A DNA stretch of 50,510 nucleotides from an uncultured Alphaproteobacteria bacterium (GTDB taxonomy: Bacteria; Pseudomonadota; Alphaproteobacteria; Rs-D84): positions 1-50,510 of the forward strand of contig CALXML010000007.1 in assembly GCA_944389465.1 (NCBI GenBank). The letters are read 5' to 3'. Both the position numbers and the translations under genes were made by a program. The notes below the pieces were generated by a model. The model had not been told where the DNA came from and did no database searches. It saw only the letters and a list, made by a program, of their open reading frames with translations. Positions 31,767 through 40,847 of the stretch are shown here, piece by piece; positions within the stretch are counted from its first letter, which is position 1; each line of letters opens with the position of its first letter.

Positions 31767-32330
31767 TTATTCGTCACCACGTTGTAAAAATAAAAAGCGT
31801 GCCCGACCATATACTTTATCGCGCAACACAACCCATTCACGTGGGGCGGGGGTGGTGTGCGTGGCCTCTTGTTCCCAGACTAAAATCGTGCCTGCGCGCG
31901 CCCGACGGGTCAGTGCACGAACAAACGCCACGCCGACATCCGCCGCATCATACGGCGCATCCACAAAAACCAAATCCGCCATCGCGCCATACTTTTTAAC
32001 CGCACAATTTGCGTCAGTTTGTTCCACACTGGCCGCCGGACCAATATTCAGCATGGCCAAATTTTTACGTACTGTTTTAATTGATTCCGGCGCGACATCT
32101 GTAAATATAACACGCGCATTCGGATACCGTGACAGACATTCTATGCCAAACGCACCACTGCCTGCAAACGCGTCCCACACGATAAATTCATCGTTTGGTT
32201 CAAAAAATCCAGACGCCATAATATTAAACAACGCGGCCCGTGCGCGATTTTGTGTTGGGCGCGCACCATTTGGCAAAAATAATTTTCGCCCATGAAAACG
32301 TCCTGAAATAATTTGCAATCTGGAATCCAT
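31767..32330 (-). CDS. rsmD: 16S rRNA (guanine966-N2)-methyltransferase RsmD
   Basis: Methylates G966 of 16S rRNA. The 187-aa product has the N-terminal I-I-S-G-R-F-H-G-R-K-L and the R-P-T-Q-N-R-A-R-A-A-L-F-N-I motif that define RsmD, an SAM-binding D-A-F-A-G-S-G-A-F-G-I-E, and V-F-V-D-A-P-Y at the catalytic DPPY position, where the first Pro is Ala. Length is standard. It is divergent from tadA with only 17 bases between the two start codons. Confidence 0.92.
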   Translation of the reverse strand: MDSRLQIISGRFHGRKLFLPNGARPTQNRARAALFNIMASGFFEPNDEFIVWDAFAGSGAFGIECLSRYPNARVIFTDVAPESIKTVRKNLAMLNIGPAASVEQTDANCAVKKYGAMADLVFVDAPYDAADVGVAFVRALTRRARAGTILVWEQEATHTTPAPREWVVLRDKVYGRARFLFLQRGDE

Positions 32331-32347
32331 ACGATAAAGTGTACATT

Positions 32348-32806
32348 ATGACATTTATGAAGCAAGCATTAATTTCAGCCATCCGCGCCCAATCACACGA
32401 TGATGTGCCAATTGGTGCAGTAATTGTGCGCGACGGCAAAATAATTGCACGTGGTGAAAATCAGGTGCAAAAAAAACAGAATCCAACACTGCACGCGGAA
32501 ATAGTGGCCATTAACCGCGCATGTAAAAAACTGCGGACTAAATTTTTGGATGATTGCGATATTTATGTAACGCTTGAACCATGCGCCATGTGTGCAACGG
32601 CCATATCATTGGCGCGCATTCGCGGCGTTTATTATGCGGCCGCGGACGAAAAGGGCGGCGGCATTGCCAATAACGCCAAAATATACGAAACTGATAAACA
32701 CCTGTGGCGACCAACTGTTACGCAATTACCGGAATATGCCGATGCGTCTGCTAAAATGCTGCGTGAATTTTTCGCATTACGCAGGAAACAAAAAAACGGT
32801 GAATAA
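32348..32806 (+). CDS. tadA: tRNA-specific adenosine deaminase
   Basis: Converts A34 of tRNA-Arg(ACG) to inosine. The 152-aa product has the zinc deaminase signature: P-I-G-A-V-I-V, T-L-H-A-E-I-V-A-I and L-E-P-C-A-M-C-A-T-A-I, in the spacing of TadA, then R-I-R-G-V-Y-Y-A-A. ATG at 32348; an in-frame GTG lies 9 bases upstream. No Shine-Dalgarno is evident. Its stop codon lies inside a bidirectional terminator shared with gpmI. Confidence 0.93.
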   Translation: MTFMKQALISAIRAQSHDDVPIGAVIVRDGKIIARGENQVQKKQNPTLHAEIVAINRACKKLRTKFLDDCDIYVTLEPCAMCATAISLARIRGVYYAAADEKGGGIANNAKIYETDKHLWRPTVTQLPEYADASAKMLREFFALRRKQKNGE

Positions 32807-32820
32807 ATCACCGTTTTTTA
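32790..32820. terminator. Bidirectional terminator overlapping the tadA stop
   Basis: AAAAAACGGTGA-ataaa-TCACCGTTTTTT; the tadA stop codon is in the stem-loop and the gpmI stop is directly beside it. Confidence 0.85.
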
Positions 32821-34296
32821 TTAATCCACCAGCGAATGTCCCGTCATATCGGCCGGCTGGGGAATGCCCAACAATTTCAGCATTGTCGGCGCGATATCAG
32901 CCAATCCGCCATCATGCACGGTATGTGGTTCATTTGATACAACAATAAAGTTCACTGGGTTTGTTGTATGTGCTGTCCACGGCAAATTGTTTTTATCATC
33001 CCACATTTTTTCAGCATTTCCATGGTCTGCCGTGATTAAGACAGTTCCGCCCAAATCCAACACCGTCGGAATCAAGCGCGCCAATTGAGTATCTAAAAAT
33101 TCCATTGCGCGGATGGCTGCGGGCTCTTTGCCAGTATGTCCAACCATATCACCATTTGCATAGTTCAAAATAACAACGTCAAACTGCGACAATTTCGGTA
33201 ACAACGCGTCTGTTATTTCCAACGCGGACATTTCAGGTTTTAAATCAAACGTTGCGACATCTGGGGACGGAATTAAAACTTTTTCCCCACCAGCAAAATC
33301 AATATTGCGTTCCGCATCAAAGAAATAAGTAACGTGATTATACTTTTCTGTTTCAGCAATACGCAATTGGGATTTGCCAGCCTGTGCCAAAACATCGCCC
33401 AACGTATTTTCCACTGGCACGTCCGGCAACAGGGCGGGGCACGATTCGTTTAATCCTTCGCCATATTGTGAAAAACATAACATTTTTGCGCCAGTTTTTA
33501 AAATTGCACGAACTATTTGACGTGCGCGGTCACTGCGATAATTTCCGAACAGGAATCCATCCTTGTCGGTGATTGGTACGTCGCCATTAATCACAGTTGG
33601 GCGAATAAATTCATCAGTTTCACCACGCGCATACGCCATTTGCAACGCGTCATCTATGCTGGCGGCAACATATTCAGATTTAGCCCACGCAATCGCCGCA
33701 GCCGCCAATTCAGTCCGGTCCATATTTTGATTTCTGTCCATTGCATAATACCGCCCAGACAAAGTCCCAAAAAACGCACGCCCATCGTCCAAATACGATT
33801 TCAGCGAATCGCATATCATTGCAATATATTTTGGTGCGGATTGTGGCGGGGTATCGCGGCCATCTGCGATAAAATGAATGCACAGACGTAACCCAGAATC
33901 TAAAATTTTCCGTGCAATAATCATCATATCGCGCACATCAGAATGCACGCGCCCATCAGACATTAATCCTGCCAAATGCACAATGCCGCCCGTGTCACGC
34001 ACAGATGAAATAAAATCGTTCAATGCCGCATTTTTATCCCAGTTTTCCAACTGAAACCGGCGCAGGAATTGATTTACCACACGGCCAGAACCAATTGTTA
34101 TGTGGCCGACCTCGGAATTACCCATTGTGCCATCTGGCAATCCAACAGCGGGCCCACTGGCATCCAATTTTGAATGTGGATATTTGTTTAATAAATCATT
34201 TAAAAAGGGCATTTTGGCCATTTTAACGGCATTATGCAGGTCACTTTGCCCAATTCCGACACCGTCCATAATGCATAAAACAAGCGGTTTTGTCAT
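32821..34296 (-). CDS. gpmI: 2,3-bisphosphoglycerate-independent phosphoglycerate mutase
   Basis: Interconverts 3- and 2-phosphoglycerate in glycolysis using manganese. The 491-aa product has the phosphatase-fold start (P-L-V-L-C-I-M-D-G-V-G-I), the catalytic Ser in M-G-N-S-E-V-G-H, F-I-A-D-G-R-D-T-P-P, F-R-S-D-R-A-like N-Y-R-S-D-R-A-R-Q, and the metal ligands N-G-D-M-V-G-H-T-G and T-A-D-H-G-N-A-E. It ends G-H-S-L-V-D. Slightly shorter than the 510-aa norm, with no missing motif. Start after AAAGGAAATT. Monocistronic. Confidence 0.96.
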   Translation of the reverse strand: MTKPLVLCIMDGVGIGQSDLHNAVKMAKMPFLNDLLNKYPHSKLDASGPAVGLPDGTMGNSEVGHITIGSGRVVNQFLRRFQLENWDKNAALNDFISSVRDTGGIVHLAGLMSDGRVHSDVRDMMIIARKILDSGLRLCIHFIADGRDTPPQSAPKYIAMICDSLKSYLDDGRAFFGTLSGRYYAMDRNQNMDRTELAAAAIAWAKSEYVAASIDDALQMAYARGETDEFIRPTVINGDVPITDKDGFLFGNYRSDRARQIVRAILKTGAKMLCFSQYGEGLNESCPALLPDVPVENTLGDVLAQAGKSQLRIAETEKYNHVTYFFDAERNIDFAGGEKVLIPSPDVATFDLKPEMSALEITDALLPKLSQFDVVILNYANGDMVGHTGKEPAAIRAMEFLDTQLARLIPTVLDLGGTVLITADHGNAEKMWDDKNNLPWTAHTTNPVNFIVVSNEPHTVHDGGLADIAPTMLKLLGIPQPADMTGHSLVD

Positions 34297-34355
34297 AATT
34301 TCCTTTCCTTTTATAAATTTTTTACGGCAAAAAATGTATCACATCAGTTTTTTGA

Positions 34356-34384
34356 TTGCAAAAGAAAAAGAAAAATTGTATATA
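34356..34384 (+). promoter_or_regulatory. Promoter of XRE regulator gene
   Basis: TTGCAA (34356-34361), 17-base spacer, TATATA (34379-34384); about 40 bases of leader before ATG 34431. Confidence 0.55.
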
Positions 34385-34430
34385 TTTGTGTATAGGAAGT
34401 ATTTCTTAACCAAAGAGAGAACAGAAAACC

Positions 34431-34847
34431 ATGAGTGGGAAACCTTTTGAACCAACGGCTGTTGATAAACACATTGGCCAGCGCGTACAGTTGCGCCGCG
34501 TAATGATGGGATTGTCACAAAAAGAACTTGCACGAATTTGTGGGGTCACATTTCAACAAATACAAAAATACGAAAGTGCCGGAAACCGAATATCAGCATC
34601 ACGTCTGTTTGATTTAAGTTCCGCATTGGAAACCCCCATATCGTTCTTTTTCCACGGATTGCCGGGGTATATGCCCGAACCAAATCGCAGTGGTCGCATT
34701 TCGCGTGTGGCGGAACAAACTGAAAACGACCCATTGTCTAAAAATGAATCGTTACAGTTGATAAATCTGTATTGGAAATTACCCAGTGACGAACAACGTC
34801 GCACGATAATGAAAATGTTACGTGCATTAAACGGGGTTGATAATTAA
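34431..34847 (+). CDS. XRE family helix-turn-helix regulator
   Basis: DNA-binding regulator of the type common in Alphaproteobacteria; target unknown. The 138-aa product has the HTH_3 domain at about 15-70: I-G-Q-R-V-Q-L-R-R, G-L-S-Q-K-E-L-A-R-I-C-G-V-T-F-Q-Q-I-Q-K-Y-E-S-A-G-N-R-I-S-A-S-R-L-F-D-L-S. The C-terminal half, with P-S-D-E-Q-R-R-T-I-M-K-M-L-R-A-L, is the short helical tail seen in this chromosomal group. It is divergent from gpmI and has its own terminator. Confidence 0.88.
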   Translation: MSGKPFEPTAVDKHIGQRVQLRRVMMGLSQKELARICGVTFQQIQKYESAGNRISASRLFDLSSALETPISFFFHGLPGYMPEPNRSGRISRVAEQTENDPLSKNESLQLINLYWKLPSDEQRRTIMKMLRALNGVDN

Positions 34848-34871
34848 ACCGCCAATTTTGGCGGTTTTTTT
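34846..34871 (+). terminator. Intrinsic terminator after XRE regulator
   Basis: AAACCGCC-aatttt-GGCGGTTT followed by TTTTTC; begins at the stop codon. Confidence 0.85.
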
Positions 34872-34890
34872 CTTATACGTGTGTTTATAA

Positions 34891-34922
34891 ATAAAACACC
34901 CGCTGTATATTAATACAGCGGG
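34891..34922 (-). terminator. Intrinsic terminator after the secreted-protein operon
   Basis: Minus strand CCCGCTGTAT-taat-ATACAGCGGG, a perfect 10-bp stem, followed by TGTTTTATTT. Confidence 0.75.
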
Positions 34923-34935
34923 CATATATTTATTA

Positions 34936-36180
34936 TCAGTTGGCAACATATGTTGTTTTTTGCAGTGCCGCACTGGATGCGCGCACCACGGTGGCCGTAC
35001 TGCTGACACCATTTTTAACACAATCGCTGTATTCTTCTGCCTCTGCAATCATCCAGCATTGGTTGTTCAGTGGTGTTTCCTTGGATTGATTTGTACCATA
35101 TTGCATATCTGTCTTGTCATATCCGGCCGCCTGAACACAATATCCAGAACCACTGGCGGTTTCATCAAATATATAACCAATATCGCATTGAATACATACG
35201 CCGTCCGCGGGCGATGCGCCACCACGCAGGTTTTCAGTACATGGTTGGCACGTTCTGTCCGTGCTTGACGGGAATGCGTATCCCTTTTCACGACATCTGT
35301 ATGTATAGCAACCCATATTGTCATTATAATCCAGCGACATTGTTGATTCATCAAAACCGTTGCTGGGCCAGTTTGAACACATTTGTGTTAATGCACAGGC
35401 TGTTTCGTCAATTGGTTCACAGTCATTACCCGCTGCATTTGCCGTATATCCATTTTTGCACAGCAAAGTTGCCTCGCCTGTGGGCCATGCCTCTATGCCA
35501 CCACGTTTACTTTTCCATGCTTCACGGCGTGCACGAATAGAAAATGGGGCCGCATACACACCATGACCACTGGGCAACCAATCGGATATGGCCAAAATCA
35601 TATCGTGTTCCTGTCCCTTGTTTGCGCCACATCCCTGATATTCATTCCAATGAAACATTGGTATTGCATCTTCAAATTGTGGGTCACGCGCCATGGTTAA
35701 ATTGTTGAAATCCTCACGACGTATTAATGTGGAATCACATCCAGCTGGTGTTGTGCTTTGGCAACTTTCGCCACCAAACCCCGGTTTGCATAACCAATAA
35801 CATGTTTGTGTCCCTTGGGCTGGTTCTGAATACAATGTCCACGCATTACCTTTTTTCTTTTTTTCCGCATAAATGGTGGTTGGACAAAAACGTGCACCGT
35901 TTTCATTAACTTCACGTGCAACCATCATTAAAATACCCATATCATCCCCCAGTACGCATGCCGATGGTGAATTTGCATCAATACTATAATTTCCCTTACA
36001 GGTATCCTTGTACCGACCAATTGTGGCATTGCCCAAGTTAGACATTTGGCAATATGTCATTATAGGATTTTTCCAACTGCCTTTCAGATTGTTTATTTGT
36101 ACACCACCACCAGCAATCGCAACACACGGAATGATTTGCGTAACCAATAACGATAAAAATATTTTCTTTATATTTATCAT
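34936..36180 (-). CDS. Secreted Cys-rich protein, 414 aa
   Basis: Function unknown. Signal peptide (MINIKKIFLSLLVTQIIPCVAIA), then a mixed region with Cys and aromatic residues (W-L-C-K-P-G-F-G-G-E-S-C, an EGF-like C-x-P-G-F-G-G-x-x-C), F-H-W-N-E-Y-Q-G-C-G, and C-terminal G-Y-T-A-N-A-A-G-N-D-C, C-Q-P-C-T-E-N-L-R-G-G, C-I-Q-C-D-I-G-Y-I-F-D-E-T modules resembling parts of the giant protein. It ends without an anchor (T-T-Y-V-A-N). The start is 15 bases past the stop of the 827-aa secreted protein gene, so the two are co-transcribed. Confidence 0.8.
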   Translation of the reverse strand: MINIKKIFLSLLVTQIIPCVAIAGGGVQINNLKGSWKNPIMTYCQMSNLGNATIGRYKDTCKGNYSIDANSPSACVLGDDMGILMMVAREVNENGARFCPTTIYAEKKKKGNAWTLYSEPAQGTQTCYWLCKPGFGGESCQSTTPAGCDSTLIRREDFNNLTMARDPQFEDAIPMFHWNEYQGCGANKGQEHDMILAISDWLPSGHGVYAAPFSIRARREAWKSKRGGIEAWPTGEATLLCKNGYTANAAGNDCEPIDETACALTQMCSNWPSNGFDESTMSLDYNDNMGCYTYRCREKGYAFPSSTDRTCQPCTENLRGGASPADGVCIQCDIGYIFDETASGSGYCVQAAGYDKTDMQYGTNQSKETPLNNQCWMIAEAEEYSDCVKNGVSSTATVVRASSAALQKTTYVAN

Positions 36181-36195
36181 TTTTTATATATCCAT

Positions 36196-38679
36196 TTACT
36201 TTGCGACATAACAGACTGAATTTTCATAATACCCGCCCATTAATTCCTCGCATTGGGCACGATACCATTCATCGGTAAATGTGCATTCGTCACGCGCAAT
36301 GTCATATGACGCAACCGCGGTTGTCAGGCCGTCATTATAATCCAAACAGCGCAACATAGTTGTATTTTCAACACATTCACCCCATGAAGTATTTTCGTCG
36401 CCACCGTAAACCTTGGTATAAAAGCCAACCAATAAACCACCAGTTCCACGGTCGTCGCGAACATTGGTATATGTATCGTCGTTATCCATCCAATATCCAT
36501 CCAAATCTTCACAAATATCCATTAATTGATAATCCAATTCTTCCTGAATATCAGAAATAGCGCGCGTTATTTGTTCCTGTACAGACGCAATAAATTCAGA
36601 ACTGTCACCACTGGTTGGGTCTGCACAATTTTGATTTGCAAAATTCATAATGGATTCTTCCAGTTCATCTGGTGTTAAATTACGGCAATTCCAAGGATAC
36701 GGCATTTCCCCATTATCCGGTGTGCATAAATCCGTCAAATAATTTTCTATTGCTGTTTCACAGCCCTCGGCCACGCGAACCGTATCCACTGTATCAACAA
36801 ACGCCAACAACGCCGTCAATCCACACGCCTCGTTTGCGGCCGCCCCAGACAAACTGCGTTCAGGAACCTCTAATTCACCACTGGAATTAAACGTACATCC
36901 AGATGTATTTCCATATAATGTGGCACAGGCCAACACCTTATCCTGACACATAGAACGTGCGGCATACGCACTGATTGCGCCGGTGTATTGCGAAGTGGTG
37001 TTATCAAAATCCTGTAATGCACCGGTTTGGGTATCATAACATTCCGCCATTGTATCAACACAGGACATCCGCACTTCTTCCAGTTTTTCATCCTGTGCCT
37101 GTGCAATTTCAATCAATGCCTGACGTTTAAATTCTTCCCATACAACATCAGAAATATCACGACAGGTATCCAGTGCGGATTCTGCAAACATACGTCTGTC
37201 ATCCAAGAAAGCGTTATATTCAGGATTTGCCCCCAATACATCAGACGCATCATTTGATGTATTAACCCCCGGCAACACAATCAAATCAGCCAATTGGAAT
37301 AAACGGGTTGAATAAATCGGTTCCCCAGTACTTTGATTAATATATGCGCCTGTATAATCCAAACAGCGTGCATAATTCGGGCCACACGCGGTTTCTGCCT
37401 GAATTGCGGAACGAACATTTGCAATACATTCGTTAACGTCGGCCGAATTGTGGGACTGGTATTCTTCCAGACGTGCCTCGCGCAGGTATTTTTCAGCGGT
37501 ACGCACGGTTTGTTCCAAACTTTCTTTCTGGGCATTAATATTTTTTTCATACAGGTTGCAATCCTGCGTAATCATAATGCTGTACGCACTGCGTGCCATG
37601 GTTAATGTGGCATTGTTTTCACAAGAATCAGCAATAACCTCCAAACATTGTTTGCTGGCTTCGCTGTATAAATCTTCGCCGGTCAGCGTGGACAAATCAA
37701 CCCCTGTTGACGTGTCAAACAGTGAATTGCCACTGTCACCCCAAATATCACCCAAATCAGATGTGAAATCCACGGTTAACAACCCCAGTGATGTACTGGA
37801 CGAACCCGAAGAAGATGATGCAGAACTTTTCCCAGATAACAAATCATTAATTTCAGACAACATACTGGCCGCGGCACTGGTGTCACGTTTGATTGCGTTT
37901 TCGCCCTCGGTCGCGGTGTACATTGCGGTAACTTCTTCGGCTGATAAATTAACCGCGGTTAAATTATTATCCTGAAATTGTGCCAGCAAATTTAACGCTT
38001 CGTCAATGGCGTTTTCTGTATCACGAAATTCATTATAACGGGCACTGCAAATACATCTGCGATAAGTATCATTTGCATTTGCACAGAATTGGTCCATACA
38101 TGTGGCATATGCCTCGCGACATTGGGCGTATCCGCCACCAATTGCGTCAATATCTGTAAACACGGCCGTTGCGCGGGCATTTGATGCACGTGACGCACCA
38201 ACGACCGAATTAGTCGCCGCCGCGCGTGCCGTACTGGCCGGATTGTGGGTTGCACCACGTACAACATTGGACGATGCCGCACGCGATGTTGTCGCACTGC
38301 GTGCACCAGTGTTTGTACCGGTCGGCACAGTTTGACGCACCACGCCACTGCGTCCGGTTACAACATTATTTCTGGTGTTTGTCTGTGATACTGCCGCAGC
38401 ACGTGAAACAGTCGCACTGGGGCGTGCGGTGGCGGTTGCACTGCGCGAAACAGTGGCAGATGACCGCCCAGACACAGACGTATCACCATCAGATTGCGTT
38501 GAATTAACACGAACAACACGACTGCTGTTTCCGCGCGATGTTGCCGTTGACGCAGAATTTACAACATTTACAGACGCGGCACGCGGATTTGGTGCCTGTT
38601 CAGCAACCGCACCAAACACGGACATTACCGCCGCGAAAACGACAGAAAACTTGCAAAAATCAGCAATGCGTATTTTCAA
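36196..38679 (-). CDS. Secreted protein with Ser/Thr/Arg-rich N-terminal region, 827 aa
   Basis: Function unknown. Begins at a TTG (38679) behind AGAGAG; signal peptide K-I-R-I-A-D-F-C-K-F-S-V-V-F-A-A-V-M-S-V-F-G-A-V-A. Residues ~30-165 are low complexity, rich in S/T/A/R/N/V with recurring A-T-V-S-R and T-x-R units. From ~175 to the end it is acidic and mostly helical with scattered Cys pairs (C-R-E-A-Y-A-T-C, C-A-N-A-N-D-T-Y-R-R-C-I-C, C-V-D-T-M-A-E-C-Y), a poly-Ser patch near 300, and a possible coiled coil (I-N-A-Q-K-E-S-L-E-Q-T-V-R-T-A-E-K-Y-L). No anchor is seen. It is third in a four-gene operon. Confidence 0.8.
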   Translation of the reverse strand: MKIRIADFCKFSVVFAAVMSVFGAVAEQAPNPRAASVNVVNSASTATSRGNSSRVVRVNSTQSDGDTSVSGRSSATVSRSATATARPSATVSRAAAVSQTNTRNNVVTGRSGVVRQTVPTGTNTGARSATTSRAASSNVVRGATHNPASTARAAATNSVVGASRASNARATAVFTDIDAIGGGYAQCREAYATCMDQFCANANDTYRRCICSARYNEFRDTENAIDEALNLLAQFQDNNLTAVNLSAEEVTAMYTATEGENAIKRDTSAAASMLSEINDLLSGKSSASSSSGSSSTSLGLLTVDFTSDLGDIWGDSGNSLFDTSTGVDLSTLTGEDLYSEASKQCLEVIADSCENNATLTMARSAYSIMITQDCNLYEKNINAQKESLEQTVRTAEKYLREARLEEYQSHNSADVNECIANVRSAIQAETACGPNYARCLDYTGAYINQSTGEPIYSTRLFQLADLIVLPGVNTSNDASDVLGANPEYNAFLDDRRMFAESALDTCRDISDVVWEEFKRQALIEIAQAQDEKLEEVRMSCVDTMAECYDTQTGALQDFDNTTSQYTGAISAYAARSMCQDKVLACATLYGNTSGCTFNSSGELEVPERSLSGAAANEACGLTALLAFVDTVDTVRVAEGCETAIENYLTDLCTPDNGEMPYPWNCRNLTPDELEESIMNFANQNCADPTSGDSSEFIASVQEQITRAISDIQEELDYQLMDICEDLDGYWMDNDDTYTNVRDDRGTGGLLVGFYTKVYGGDENTSWGECVENTTMLRCLDYNDGLTTAVASYDIARDECTFTDEWYRAQCEELMGGYYENSVCYVAK

Positions 38680-38739
38680 AACTTACATCTCTCTGTTTGT
38701 ATTTTATCATTTTTTTATGAACTTAATCAACAGCCAATT

Positions 38740-39393
38740 TTATTCAATGCAACAATTTACTGCATTTTTTACCCAATCACCCAAACGACGCACCGCAGAT
38801 TTAGATTCTGTAACCGTTGGCACGGCATTTTCAGCCGTTTTGTGCGGGGCTTTTTCAGCATCCATCATACATTTGTTATAAACATCTGGTGCAACTTTTT
38901 TCACGCCTGTTAAATCAATCAAATCCATATTGATACCCCAGAACAGTGAATACAGTTCATAAGATTTGTTAAATAAATCGTATGCATCCTGTGTGTTGCC
39001 GGCGGACAGAGCCTTGGTTCCAACCTCCATCACACGCATAGATGCGGCCAATAAATGTTTAGAAATGCACCAAACTTCGCCATTTTCAGCGGTTGATTTT
39101 TTAACAATACGCGCCATTAATTCTTTGCGCATATCACGCACAGTATTTATCAAATCATAAAAGCCAGTTTTTTGTGTTTTTGCACCACTAAAGAAGAAAT
39201 GTTCTTCTAATGAAATCAAATTCATCAAAGCAATAGACAAATCTTGGTCAGATGACAAATCCAACGGGTTAACTTTTTTTGATGCGTCAACCTTGGCCAC
39301 CATTTCTTCCAGTGTCATTTTTGATTTTTTTGCACTGGCGGCGTTTTTTTTCACATCTGCTTTTTTTACAACTTTTTCAGATTTTTTTGCCAT
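38740..39393 (-). CDS. Hypothetical 217-aa helical protein
   Basis: Not recognised. Soluble, no signal peptide. Lys/Ala-rich N-terminus (M-A-K-K-S-E-K-V-V-K-K-A-D-V-K-K), like the tail of the 11413 protein, then an all-helical domain: S-I-A-L-M-N-L-I-S-L-E-E-H-F-F-F-S-G-A-K-T, R-D-M-R-K-E-L-M-A-R-I-V, W-C-I-S-K-H-L-L-A-A-S-M-R-V-M-E-V-G-T-K, and A-Y-D-L-F-N-K-S-Y-E-L-Y-S-L-F-W. The spacing suggests a four-helix or TPR-like bundle. It ends V-N-C-C-I-E. Start after AAGGAAGGAAAATT, 30 bases past the CPVC membrane gene; same operon. Confidence 0.72.
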   Translation of the reverse strand: MAKKSEKVVKKADVKKNAASAKKSKMTLEEMVAKVDASKKVNPLDLSSDQDLSIALMNLISLEEHFFFSGAKTQKTGFYDLINTVRDMRKELMARIVKKSTAENGEVWCISKHLLAASMRVMEVGTKALSAGNTQDAYDLFNKSYELYSLFWGINMDLIDLTGVKKVAPDVYNKCMMDAEKAPHKTAENAVPTVTESKSAVRRLGDWVKNAVNCCIE

Positions 39394-39423
39394 AATTTTC
39401 CTTCCTTTCTGTAATTGTAATTT

Positions 39424-39933
39424 TTACATCGTAATTAGCCAGAATATAATTGTTGCAATGATTAAAAAAGACAATGGAACAACAACTTTCTGAAAAGCGA
39501 ACTTTGCATGTCCACCATTTTTGCGTTTGATTTTTACATACCAACGCGCACCCATATAAAAAGCGATTGTTCCCACAATTATACCCAACAGGAATTTATC
39601 AATCCCCCACAGTGTCGCCGCACCAAATTTAACGCTGGGCAATGCGTACACCAACGCCAACAGACCATAGTAAAACACAAATGGCACAACAATTTGCCAA
39701 AAGGCACTTTTAACATTATGTTTTTTCAGCCACCCCGCCGTCCAAAAGAACAATGACAATGTTAACCCACCGGCCCAAATTCCGGTAATAACATCATCAA
39801 CACCCAACAGGCGCATTCCTTCTAATCCCGCGCCAACTGCAACAGTGCACACCGGACACACGGCCATCGCCGCCGGCACAATCATAATTGCCGCAATCAG
39901 TGCAAATAACATTGGTGGCAATAATTTTTTCAT
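39424..39933 (-). CDS. Polytopic membrane protein with exported CPVC motif
   Basis: Unknown function. The 169-aa product starts with a signal/first membrane helix (K-K-L-L-P-P-M-L-F-A-L-I-A-A-I-M-I-V-P-A-A-M-A), directly followed by V-C-P-V-C-T-V-A-V-G-A-G-L-E, which would place a C-x-x-C at the outer face of the membrane; four more hydrophobic segments follow, with basic loops inside. The CxxC suggests a thiol-redox or metal role. It heads a run with two secreted proteins (36196, 34936), so a link to disulfide formation is possible but only inferred. Start after AAGGATAAAAA. Confidence 0.72.
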   Translation of the reverse strand: MKKLLPPMLFALIAAIMIVPAAMAVCPVCTVAVGAGLEGMRLLGVDDVITGIWAGGLTLSLFFWTAGWLKKHNVKSAFWQIVVPFVFYYGLLALVYALPSVKFGAATLWGIDKFLLGIIVGTIAFYMGARWYVKIKRKNGGHAKFAFQKVVVPLSFLIIATIIFWLITM

Positions 39934-40001
39934 TTTTTATCCTTATTATCCTTAGCTTTTTATTCGTTTTTTTAAATCGTACACAAAATCATATTCGTTG
40001 G

Positions 40002-40847
40002 TCAATATGATTTTATCACGCCACGCATATGCGCACTGCGTGCACGTGGATTGTTGGTTATTTCTGTATCGTTTGGCACAACTGTTTTAATTAGACTGAA
40101 TTGCGGTTGTGTAACAATCGGCAAACGTGGGTCGCCCATGGGTGTTGTCCATTCACGGAAAGTGTTTTTTACAATTCGGTCCTCGGTTGAATGGAAAGTC
40201 ACGCAAATACATCGCCCACCAGCATTCAACAAATCAGGCACAGCATTTAATGCACGCACCAGTTCGCCCATTTCATCATTTACCGCAATGCGTAATGCCT
40301 GAAACACTGGGGCAATATCACGTGGGTTATGGATTAAGTTTTTTAATTCAAATGTGGTTTTTGGGGCGACATCTTTGATTGCATGTGCCAATACAGTACT
40401 TTTTTTAACATCCCCATAATCGCGCAGAATTTTTGCCAACGCGTCAACGGACGTATTGCAAATCAGTTCAGCCGCACTGACACCATCGCCCGACATACGC
40501 ATATCCAATGGCCCATCCGAACGGAAAGAAAAACCACGCGATGCAATATCAATCTGCATTGAAGAAATACCCAAATCAAAAACAATTGCATCATATTTTG
40601 CCGGCAGTTCAGAAATATATGAAAAAGGGCGGGGCACAAATTCAAATCGGCCACTAAATTCATCCACCATTTTTTGCGCATCTGCCATAACATTTGGGTC
40701 GCGGTCAAACGCGATAACGCGCGCACCCGCATTTAAGAAAGCCCGCGAATACCCGCCCGCGCCAAACGTGGCATCAACAACCACGCGCCCCGATAAATCG
40801 CCCAGTGCACTTAATACAGCATTTAACAAGACAGGAATGTGTTTCAT
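40002..40847 (-). CDS. rsmH: 16S rRNA (cytosine1402-N4)-methyltransferase
   Basis: Methylates N4 of C1402 in the 16S decoding centre. The 281-aa product (somewhat short; the norm is about 310) has the start H-I-P-V-L-L-N-A-V-L, the SAM motif D-A-T-F-G-A-G-G-Y-S, D-L-G-I-S-S-M-Q-I-D, R-G-F-S-F-R-x-D-G-P-L-D-M-R-M and the C-terminal C-V-T-F-H-S-T-E-D-R-I-V-K, where the usual S-L-E-D reads S-T-E-D. It overlaps dnaE by one base (TAATG). It normally sits in the dcw cluster; here it is beside dnaE, so the cluster is broken up. Confidence 0.94.
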   Translation of the reverse strand: MKHIPVLLNAVLSALGDLSGRVVVDATFGAGGYSRAFLNAGARVIAFDRDPNVMADAQKMVDEFSGRFEFVPRPFSYISELPAKYDAIVFDLGISSMQIDIASRGFSFRSDGPLDMRMSGDGVSAAELICNTSVDALAKILRDYGDVKKSTVLAHAIKDVAPKTTFELKNLIHNPRDIAPVFQALRIAVNDEMGELVRALNAVPDLLNAGGRCICVTFHSTEDRIVKNTFREWTTPMGDPRLPIVTQPQFSLIKTVVPNDTEITNNPRARSAHMRGVIKSY

